Below, in pieces: positions 8,455-14,834 of a DNA stretch of 32,703 nucleotides; positions within the stretch are counted from its first letter, which is position 1, and every line of letters starts with the position of its first letter. The notes under the pieces are model-generated. The model ran no database searches. It had not been told where the DNA came from and was given only the letters and a program-made list of their open reading frames with translations. Origin of the DNA: Bacillota bacterium (GTDB taxonomy: Bacteria; Bacillota; Dethiobacteria; DTU022); the NCBI GenBank assembly GCA_019428945.1, contig JAHYJM010000015.1, positions 1-32,703 of the forward strand, read 5' to 3'. The position numbers and the translations under genes were made by a program.

Positions 8455-9921
8455 TTAGGAGAATTCTTTCTCCGCTTCAGCTACTATATCCCGAAGTGTT
8501 TTTGCAACACTTTCAGACAGTGGTTCGGGTTTATGAGCAACCAGAACTTCCCTGGCGAATTCATTGCAGCGGGTATGCATATCTTTGCCACCGCTATCTT
8601 TCCAGACACCACGGGTATTGCGATCAATTAATTGACTCTGAGACTGATTCTTCTTAAAGTGATCGAAGGTATGCTGGTGGGTAACAAATTCACCGCCTAT
8701 TCCAACCTCCCTGATCACATCGACCGCCATTGATTGATCATTAACCGGTACTCCATCAAGCATACGCCTGATCATACGCACAAACTCATTATCGGCTACC
8801 AGCAGGCCAAAATCCATGGTCATTCCCAGCTCTACCATCCCAAGACCGTATATCATGTTGGCACCTGCCAACGCTGCGGTCATGAGGGTAAGAGTCCGTT
8901 CCTGGCCGGCCTGTAGATCGCCCAGCTTGCTGTCTGTCTATGAGCCGGCCAGGAAGCTTGGGATCCTGTAACTTCTGGCCATAGATGCAACACATGCGCC
9001 GAGCATAGCCATTTCCGGACAACCTACTGTAGCAGTTCCACGGCGCATTTCCATCATTGTTGTCGAGCTTCCGTATATATTGGGTGTTCCTCGCTTTGTC
9101 AGCTGGCTCAGGCAGATGCCGGCCAGAACCTCGGCGTTGTGGGTAACCAGGGTACCGGCCAGGGTTACCGGGCTGGTTCCACCGGCCAAAGCCATTGAGA
9201 GCACATTAACCGGAATTTCGTGTCTGGCATAGGCGATAATAGTTTCGCAGGTTTCCCGGGCCAGGGACAAGGGGCTCTGCGGGCAAACATCAGCCGAAAT
9301 AATCGGCCTCCTGCGCAGATTTTCCTTGCCGCCTGCCACCGCTGATGCCATTTCAATAATCAGTTCGGCAAGTCGAAAGTTAAAAGGTGCTGTACTGCAA
9401 TGTTTAGTGGTGTTTGAAATCATTGCTTCATAATTGTGAAGCGGAAAGATCGCCTGATTAACATCCCTGGGCACTACAGGGCAGTCAAGAATATCATATT
9501 GATCGAGGTAGTCAACCAGTTTTGATACATTCTCAGTGTCTTTCCTGGTTGATTCACGTATTGACCCGTCTTCAAGGTCTGCAACCTGTACACCACAACT
9601 GAAATTACAAAAACCAACACGCTTACCGCCCATAACAAAATCATGTTTCGGATCACGCGCCCCCAGCACAAAACTGGGTGGAGCAGAACGGATACAGTCT
9701 TCAACCACATGAGCCGGAAAGAAGACAGTACTGCTCGATTTATCAACGGTGCATCCGCCACCGTGATATATTTCCAGAGCATCATCGCTGTATACTTTAA
9801 TGCCGGTAAATTTTAAGACTTCGAGAGTAGCATCGTGGATGCGATCGATGGCCTCATCAGACATACAGCTAATGCCAAAGCCTTCGAACATGCTTTCACC
9901 CGCTGCTTTACTGCGTCGCAA
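8455..9921 (-). CDS. mttB: Trimethylamine:corrinoid methyltransferase MttB with in-frame amber (pyrrolysine) codon
   Basis: MttB moves a methyl group from trimethylamine to the Co(I) corrinoid of a partner protein. The frame encodes 327 residues, then TAG at 8940-8938, then 160 more residues, ending in TAA: 488 residues in all, the normal family size. The first part has MttB features such as IYGSSTTM and GCPEMAMLGA shortly before the amber codon. After TAG the frame continues TDSKLGDLQAGQE without any frameshift. The amber falls where Methanosarcina MttB carries pyrrolysine (near residue 334). The start is TTG 9921, eight bases after AAAGGAGG. It has its own promoter and terminator. No corrinoid protein, RamA or pyl gene is in the window, so function depends on genes elsewhere. 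A predictor that treats TAG only as stop would split this into two genes. Confidence 0.9.
8899..8955 (-). repeat. 12-bp perfect inverted repeat around the mttB amber codon
   Basis: TTCCTGGCCGGC (minus strand, 8955-8944) is exactly complementary to GCCGGCCAGGAA (8910-8899), with a 33-base loop. The TAG lies three bases inside the 5' side of the loop. The arms encode FLAG and AGQE. It may be a PYLIS-like RNA element or a by-product of codon choice; the role is untested. Confidence 0.7.
8938..8940 (-). other. Candidate pyrrolysine codon (UAG) in mttB
   Basis: In-frame amber codon 328 of mttB, flanked by LAGS before and TDSK after. The reading frame is uninterrupted on both sides and the family position fits pyrrolysine. 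Confidence 0.85.
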
Positions 9922-9979
9922 AATAAAAACCTCCTTTACCTTTTATTCAAGGGCTCAATTCTTCTTAAATACCGGAGCA

Positions 9980-10009
9980 ATAATACCATATTCACCTGCT
10001 GCCGGTCAA
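9980..10009 (-). promoter_or_regulatory. Likely mttB promoter
   Basis: TTGACC (10009-10004), an 18-bp spacer and TATTAT (9985-9980), about 60 bp before the mttB start. Confidence 0.55.
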
Positions 10010-10048
10010 TTAGATCAATAGAGCCGCTAACCTCTATAATGAAAATAA

Positions 10049-10075
10049 CCTCCCTTCTAGAATTTTTCCGGGAGG
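10049..10075 (-). terminator. Possible terminator after the 57-aa gene
   Basis: On the minus strand CCTCCC pairs with GGGAGG across a 15-base loop that itself contains TTCTAGAA, followed by TTATTTTC. It separates the recO end of the housekeeping block from the mttB promoter. Confidence 0.4.
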
Positions 10076-10122
10076 CCCACTTTTTGTTAAACTGGCATGC
10101 TGTTATTTAATTGAACAATATT

Positions 10123-10296
10123 TTACAAACTGAAATATTTCAGAGCTTCATAAACCAGGAAGGCAGGCCAGACCAGGGCTTTAAGGAAGCCGATCACCCC
10201 AACCCAAAATGTTGTTGCCTGACTGATAAAATAGATAGCAGCGCCAATAAATCCGAGTCCGTAGACCGCGCTGCTGCTGTGAACTTCTTTGGTCAT
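10123..10296 (-). CDS. Conserved small membrane protein (57 aa), function unknown
   Basis: A 57-residue protein. A short polar N-terminus (MTKEVHSSSAVYGLG) is followed by two hydrophobic stretches (about 12-28 and 32-50) rich in Gly, Ala and aromatics, suggesting a membrane hairpin. From memory, very similar small proteins with the same EVHSSSAVYGLGFIGA start occur in other bacteria, but I know no assigned function. The start is ATG 10296, with GAGAGGAGGTG upstream, a strong binding site. It lies 41 bp after recO and is probably co-transcribed with it. Confidence 0.75.
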   Translation of the reverse strand: MTKEVHSSSAVYGLGFIGAAIYFISQATTFWVGVIGFLKALVWPAFLVYEALKYFSL

Positions 10297-10337
10297 TTTA
10301 GCACCTCCTCTCACCTGATTTTACAGTCCTGCCAAGG

Positions 10338-11069
10338 TTATTCCGGTAAAAGGCGACGTGTTTTCAGCTCACCCAATTCAAGGTGGTATGCAAAAAATGA
10401 TGCTGTCAAACCGGCCAGCTCTTTTTTCTGCTCCGGTCCGGCCCTAAGTTTAGATACCTGCTCCAGGGGGGTTTCAATCAGATGCCTGGCCAGGGCAAGG
10501 GCTCCTGCTGTGATTTTCACTGAATCTGCACCACTGCAGCCGGAACAGACCAGGCCGCCCTGCCTGGGACTGAAAGATGGTGATTTGTCACATCCACAAA
10601 CTGTACAGCATTGAAGCTGCGGACTATAACCGCCGCAATTGGCCATCTTTAATTCAAAAGCACGGCAAAGCAGGGCGCGATCTATATTGCCACCAAAAAG
10701 TTTCCATCCGTCAAGCAGCAGCTGGAACAACTCAGGACAGGACTCTTCACCGCTATTAAAACGATCTGTCAGTTCAGCAAGATATAGGCCATAAGGGTAG
10801 AGATCGGGGTCATCACGAAACCAGTTAAAGCGTTCGATTGAATCGAAACCGGTAATGATTGGCCAGGTGCGCCCCCGGTGAAAGGTGAAGCGGCCGTGGG
10901 TAAAAATATCTACACCGGCAGCCAGTTTGCTTTTGGTTTTACGGGCGCCACGGGCTACTGCTTCGAATTTGCCTTCTTCCCTGGTAAGCAGAGTAACTAT
11001 ACGGTCGGCTTCACCAAGTATTCTGGTTCGGATGATCAAACCTTCAGCTGTAAAAATGCGTTCACCCAA
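10338..11069 (-). CDS. recO: DNA repair protein RecO
   Basis: RecO helps RecR load RecA onto SSB-coated single-stranded DNA in recombinational repair. The 243-residue product has the N-terminal OB fold (about 1-80, beginning with the typical TAEGLIIRTRILGEADRIV) and a helical C-terminal part. A zinc site is formed by Cys155/158 and Cys175/178, as in many Firmicute RecO proteins. The start is TTG 11069 with AAGGGG upstream; there is no nearby ATG. It follows era by 75 bp, the usual Firmicute order, and is followed by a small membrane protein gene. Confidence 0.93.
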   Translation of the reverse strand: MGERIFTAEGLIIRTRILGEADRIVTLLTREEGKFEAVARGARKTKSKLAAGVDIFTHGRFTFHRGRTWPIITGFDSIERFNWFRDDPDLYPYGLYLAELTDRFNSGEESCPELFQLLLDGWKLFGGNIDRALLCRAFELKMANCGGYSPQLQCCTVCGCDKSPSFSPRQGGLVCSGCSGADSVKITAGALALARHLIETPLEQVSKLRAGPEQKKELAGLTASFFAYHLELGELKTRRLLPE

Positions 11070-11144
11070 AATTTACCCCTTGCCCCGGCCTTCTCCCCCA
11101 AAGTGAGAAAGAGGATGTTAATTGTTCACTTCGCAAAGATCTGT

Positions 11145-12035
11145 CTAGCGCAGGTGGTACCCTAAACGGCGCAGATCTTCTTCACGGTTACGCCAATCTT
11201 TTTTCACTTTAACTCTTATATCGAGAAAAATATGCTGGCCAAAGAGAGCTTCGAGTTCCCTGCGTGCTTTTGTTCCCGCATCTTTCAGGAGCAGTCCACC
11301 TTTGCCGACAATAATGCCAACCTGTGATTTTCGTTCAACATAAATTTCGGCACGGATATCCAGAATATCGCCGTTTTCCCGCGGTTTCATCTCCTCGATA
11401 ACCACTGCAATTGAAAAGGGAATTTCCTGTCGGGTAAGCATAATCACCTTTTCCCGAATAATTTCTGAAGCTACAAAGCGCTCAGGCTGGTCAGTGATCA
11501 TGTCAGGAGGATAAAATTGCGGCCCTTCAGGCATTAAATCACAGATAGATTTGATCAAGCTCTCAAATTTTTTCTGGGTTAAGGCGGAAAGCAGGAAATG
11601 CTTTTGGAAATCGCATAGCTTACCATAAGTTTCGGTGCGCAGTGATAGTTTGTCAGCTGAAACCAGGTCGATTTTATTTAGAATCAAAAATTTCGGGCTT
11701 TTTACACTTTGCAGGATCTCAGCAATATAGCGATCTCCCGGTCCGGGCGCTTCACTTGCCTCTACCAGGAAACATACCAGGTCAACTTCCTGCATGGCGG
11801 CACGGGCAACCTGAACCATGCTGTCTCCAAGCTTGTGCCGGGGTCTGTGCAGCCCGGGAGTATCGATAAAGATTATCTGAAAATCAGGCCTTGTCAGTAC
11901 GGCCCGTATCTGGTTGCGTGTAGTCTGAGGGCGATCGGTGGTTATTGCAACTTTCTCGCCTACAAGCGCATTGAGCAAAGTTGATTTACCTACATTCGGC
12001 CTTCCAACCAGGGCTACAAATCCGGAACGATGCAT
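11145..12035 (-). CDS. era: GTPase Era
   Basis: Era is an essential GTPase in 30S subunit assembly that binds the 3' end of 16S rRNA. All motifs are present: G1 GRPNVGKS (11-18), the switch region TTDRPQTTR (32-40), G3 DTPG (58-61), G4 NKID (120-123). The C-terminal KH domain has VGIIVGKGG and ends with the DWR region typical of Era. Length is 296 aa. Start ATG 12035 has AAAGGA five bases upstream. The stop is TAG; readthrough would add only pyrrolysine and eight residues before TAA. It lies 14 bp after the cdd-trmO fusion gene. Confidence 0.97.
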   Translation of the reverse strand: MHRSGFVALVGRPNVGKSTLLNALVGEKVAITTDRPQTTRNQIRAVLTRPDFQIIFIDTPGLHRPRHKLGDSMVQVARAAMQEVDLVCFLVEASEAPGPGDRYIAEILQSVKSPKFLILNKIDLVSADKLSLRTETYGKLCDFQKHFLLSALTQKKFESLIKSICDLMPEGPQFYPPDMITDQPERFVASEIIREKVIMLTRQEIPFSIAVVIEEMKPRENGDILDIRAEIYVERKSQVGIIVGKGGLLLKDAGTKARRELEALFGQHIFLDIRVKVKKDWRNREEDLRRLGYHLR

Positions 12036-12049
12036 AGGGTTCCTTTCAT

Positions 12050-12877
12050 TTACTTATTTCGGTAATCGGTTTTTAGGTCAAGCACCGGTGTGCCGTTGAT
12101 TAGATCAAGTCCTTTAACCGTTAAAATGTTTCTATCTATATCAACAAGCTCAACCACTGACTGGGCAATCGCATTTGGTCTGAGGGGAGCCCGGCAGGCA
12201 AATACCCCGTATACTTCATTGCCGCGCCCACTTCGTTTATCTTTCAGTGTATAACCGGCTGCTTTATGGAGGTGTGAAATTACAATTATATTTTTCTCTT
12301 CATCAAGACGGTAAAGACCTTCCTCCATATCAGCGTCGATAATAATTTTTGATAAAAGCTCCTTGTAATTATCAGGAATTGTCTGCGGAACATTGTAATC
12401 ATTGACTACATAACCAACAGGATGAAATGAGACAGGGATTCGCCACAGATCTTCACTGGCTTCAAGCTCTCTGCTGACAGGATTTTCAGCCCAGTTTTCG
12501 GTGCCAAAGGGTTTAGCCAGAAGTTCAAGCAGCGTCATTTTCTCAGTTTCATCTGCCAGATTACCCATAATTACATCTATATTACCTGCCAGCTCCCACA
12601 GTACCTGGCGGCAGGCGCCACATGGACTTGGAGGCGGAGAACAATCAGCGGCAACAGCGATACTTTTGAACTTTCTGTGACCGGCATGGATTGCATTCCA
12701 GACTGCTGTTCTTTCTGCACAGACAGTCATACCATATGAAGCGTTTTCAATGTTGGCTCCGGTAAAAAGAGTCCCGTCCTCCGTCAACAAAGCCGCGCCT
12801 ACAAGAAATTTAGAATAAGGTGCGTAAGCCCTGCTTCTTGCGGCACGTGCAGCCCTGATCAGAGTCTCATTATTCAT
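12050..12877 (-). CDS. cdd: Cytidine deaminase fused to a TrmO-like tRNA methyltransferase domain
   Basis: Two domains in one 275-residue chain. Residues 1-130 are a tetrameric-type cytidine deaminase (cytidine to uridine, pyrimidine salvage) with the zinc motifs CAE (53-55) and PCGAC (85-89). Residues 148-275 match the TrmO/TsaA (YaeB) family, with HPVGYV, GVFACRAPLRPNAIAQS (224-240) and GLDLINGTPVLDLK (256-269). TrmO uses SAM to N6-methylate t6A37 in tRNA-Thr. The normal Firmicute gene at this place between dgkA and era is cdd alone, so the TrmO part is an addition. ATG 12877 has GAGGCGAGGTG upstream; no internal start for a separate TrmO is obvious, and the coding frame is continuous through the junction. 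Confidence 0.88.
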   Translation of the reverse strand: MNNETLIRAARAARSRAYAPYSKFLVGAALLTEDGTLFTGANIENASYGMTVCAERTAVWNAIHAGHRKFKSIAVAADCSPPPSPCGACRQVLWELAGNIDVIMGNLADETEKMTLLELLAKPFGTENWAENPVSRELEASEDLWRIPVSFHPVGYVVNDYNVPQTIPDNYKELLSKIIIDADMEEGLYRLDEEKNIIVISHLHKAAGYTLKDKRSGRGNEVYGVFACRAPLRPNAIAQSVVELVDIDRNILTVKGLDLINGTPVLDLKTDYRNK

Positions 12878-12895
12878 AAAATCACCTCGCCTCAA

Positions 12896-13951
12896 TTATT
12901 CAACCCGAAGATAGGCAGGCAGCTTAATAAAGCCTGAATGATTAACTTCAAATGACAGCCCTCGCCGGGCTTCAAGTTCATTAGCGATGATTCCCAGGCC
13001 GCTGATTAACAAATCGGGATCACCGATAGCTTCTATTACAACAGGGTTGGATGCAACCTGGCGATAATTAACCATGATCAAAGGGCCTGTGCAGCGGATA
13101 GGACTTGTGGTCATCAGGCGCTCTCCGCCGATGCTGATTCCTCTGGCTCCGGCGCTAAAAAGCTCATTTACAATATCCCGTATATCAGCATCATGTACAA
13201 TTGATCCGCTACCCTGTATTTCGTCAGCATCATATATATAAAGTGTAATTCCCGGACCAACCATTTCAGCCAATCCGGCCTGAACTCTGATTTCATGCAG
13301 CCTGATCCTAACTGAATTTAAATCTTCGGTTAAGGCCCGAATCTGATCCTCAGCAGTTTGTGGTACTACCAGTTGTGCTTTGCCCTTTTCTATTTCAATA
13401 TCAATATTTTGATTACCCTGATAACTTCCTGCTGTAAATATAGTATTAATTCTCTGAATGGTGCGAGCCTCAAGGAGTTGATCCGGAAGAATTGTGATCT
13501 GTCCGTCGGTAATTCTGATAAAGAGGTGCACTTTATCTTCCGATTGATTAACCCTGTGGTCACTATTAACTGCATTTAATACTCTTTCTTTAAGCCTTGT
13601 ATCGGCTGACTCATATATAACATCCTGCATTCTTCTGCCCTGGTTTAATACGACCTGGATCAGTTCATCGCTTCCTACGGATAGATCAAGAGCATAATTA
13701 TATTCCGCTAAAGCTTCCCTGACTTCAGGTAAATCATGAACACCCAGATCAATTGCCAGGCGGTAGCTGTATTCTGAAATATCCCGGGCCAGCTCCTGCT
13801 TGTAGATCAAAAGCGAATCAGCCCTGTAAATACGCTCAATAACCAGGTAATAACCCAAACCGATTAATAATGTATTGATGAAAAGAACTGTAAGAATCAG
13901 GACAAGAATTTTATTGCCAGGGAAGGGTTTGCGTTCTGCTTTATCAGGCAT
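12896..13951 (-). CDS. DUF881 family membrane-anchored protein
   Basis: A 351-residue protein. It has a short cytoplasmic N-terminus, one membrane segment (about 15-35), a long extracytoplasmic region of about 170 residues, a coiled-coil-like stretch (about 205-225), and a C-terminal DUF881 domain (about 226-351). The domain shows VGPGITLYIYD, NELFSAGARGISI, TGPLIMVNYR and IEAIGDP; the chain ends with LPAYLRVE as in that family. DUF881 genes (ylxW/ylxX in Bacillus) lie by division genes; the molecular role is unknown. Here it stands between dgkA and cdd, not its usual place. The middle region is longer than in the short DUF881 proteins I know, and I do not recognise it. Stop and the cdd start are 18 bp apart. 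Confidence 0.75.
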   Translation of the reverse strand: MPDKAERKPFPGNKILVLILTVLFINTLLIGLGYYLVIERIYRADSLLIYKQELARDISEYSYRLAIDLGVHDLPEVREALAEYNYALDLSVGSDELIQVVLNQGRRMQDVIYESADTRLKERVLNAVNSDHRVNQSEDKVHLFIRITDGQITILPDQLLEARTIQRINTIFTAGSYQGNQNIDIEIEKGKAQLVVPQTAEDQIRALTEDLNSVRIRLHEIRVQAGLAEMVGPGITLYIYDADEIQGSGSIVHDADIRDIVNELFSAGARGISIGGERLMTTSPIRCTGPLIMVNYRQVASNPVVIEAIGDPDLLISGLGIIANELEARRGLSFEVNHSGFIKLPAYLRVE

Positions 13952-13990
13952 GATTGGATAAACCCCCGGATCAGGAAGTAAGATGTAATA

Positions 13991-14362
13991 TCAGGAAAGT
14001 ATCGCGTTTATGAAATGCCATAAAGGCGGCCCGAGTACAATCAGACCAACAATAACAGCAAAAAAAGATATTAGTAAAACAGCTCCTGCAGCAACATCTT
14101 TTGAAATTTTAGCCAGTTCACTGCGATCCTTTGTATATAAATCGATCGCTTTTTCAATTGATGTATTGAAGGCTTCAGCTGCTAACACCAGAGTTATGGC
14201 TGTCAGCAAAAAGAGCATTCCTGTTTGAGTGATTTTAAGCAACAGACCTACGAAAATAACTATAAGGCCAGCCAGGGTATGGATGATCATATTGCGCTGA
14301 GTTTTAAAGCAATAAATCAAACCGATATAAGCATTTTTCAGGCTTTTAAACACTTTATTCAT
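13991..14362 (-). CDS. dgkA: Undecaprenol/diacylglycerol kinase
   Basis: Small integral membrane kinase of the DgkA family, 123 residues with three membrane segments (about 27-43, 48-65 and 90-115). The catalytic signature EAFNTSIEKAIDL sits at 63-75. In Gram-positive bacteria this enzyme mainly phosphorylates undecaprenol, recycling the cell-wall lipid carrier. Its ATG at 14362 overlaps the end of ybeY by eight bases, the standard ybeY-dgkA coupling. Confidence 0.93.
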   Translation of the reverse strand: MNKVFKSLKNAYIGLIYCFKTQRNMIIHTLAGLIVIFVGLLLKITQTGMLFLLTAITLVLAAEAFNTSIEKAIDLYTKDRSELAKISKDVAAGAVLLISFFAVIVGLIVLGPPLWHFINAILS

Positions 14363-14834
14363 TTAAATCGCCCCCGGTAACCGTCTGATCAAATTCTTCT
14401 ATTATTAATTTTTCTTTTTCCCGCATCCTGCCTGCATCTGAATCTTCCTTGTGATCATACCCTAAAAGATGAAGCATACCGTGTATAGTCAAAAAGGCGA
14501 TTTCTCTTTCAAGGTTATGGCCTGCTTCAGCAGCCTGCTCTTGAGCCCGCTCATATGAAACAAAAATATCTCCGATCGCATAGCCGGACTCTTCATGAAC
14601 CGGGACTGGCTCACCTTCGATATAACTAAAGGATAATACATCCGTTGGGGCATCTATCGACCTGTACTTCTGGTTTAAATCCTGGAGTAACCTGTTGTCG
14701 CCAATCACAACATTTACCTCACCCATACCAAAATCGCTTTCCTTAAGTATATTCTCAAGTAGTGATGATAATTTTTCGACAAAGTGAACTGACAGGCTTT
14801 GATTATCAGCTGTCATTTCGAATACTACACTCAC
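14355..14834 (-). CDS. ybeY: Endoribonuclease YbeY
   Basis: Zinc-dependent single-strand RNase for 16S rRNA 3'-end maturation and ribosome quality control. The metal site HGMLHLLGYDH supplies His118, His122 and His128. The preceding PTDVLSFSY block (63-71) is also typical. The 159-residue length is normal. I use GTG 14834, which overlaps the pgpH stop, with AAAGGAG about 12 bases upstream; an ATG at codon 7 is an alternative. It is translationally linked to both pgpH and dgkA. Confidence 0.95.
   Translation of the reverse strand: MSVVFEMTADNQSLSVHFVEKLSSLLENILKESDFGMGEVNVVIGDNRLLQDLNQKYRSIDAPTDVLSFSYIEGEPVPVHEESGYAIGDIFVSYERAQEQAAEAGHNLEREIAFLTIHGMLHLLGYDHKEDSDAGRMREKEKLIIEEFDQTVTGGDLNE

Noticed and set aside
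8455-8883. Separate short methyltransferase gene downstream of a truncated one
   Set aside because: The frame is continuous with the upstream part through TAG and 18 sense codons, and neither half is complete alone. One mttB gene with an amber codon explains both.
10111-10614. 167-codon open frame on the plus strand
   Set aside because: It runs antisense to recO and the 57-aa gene, both of which have clear family features or binding sites; its sequence is of low-complexity shadow type.
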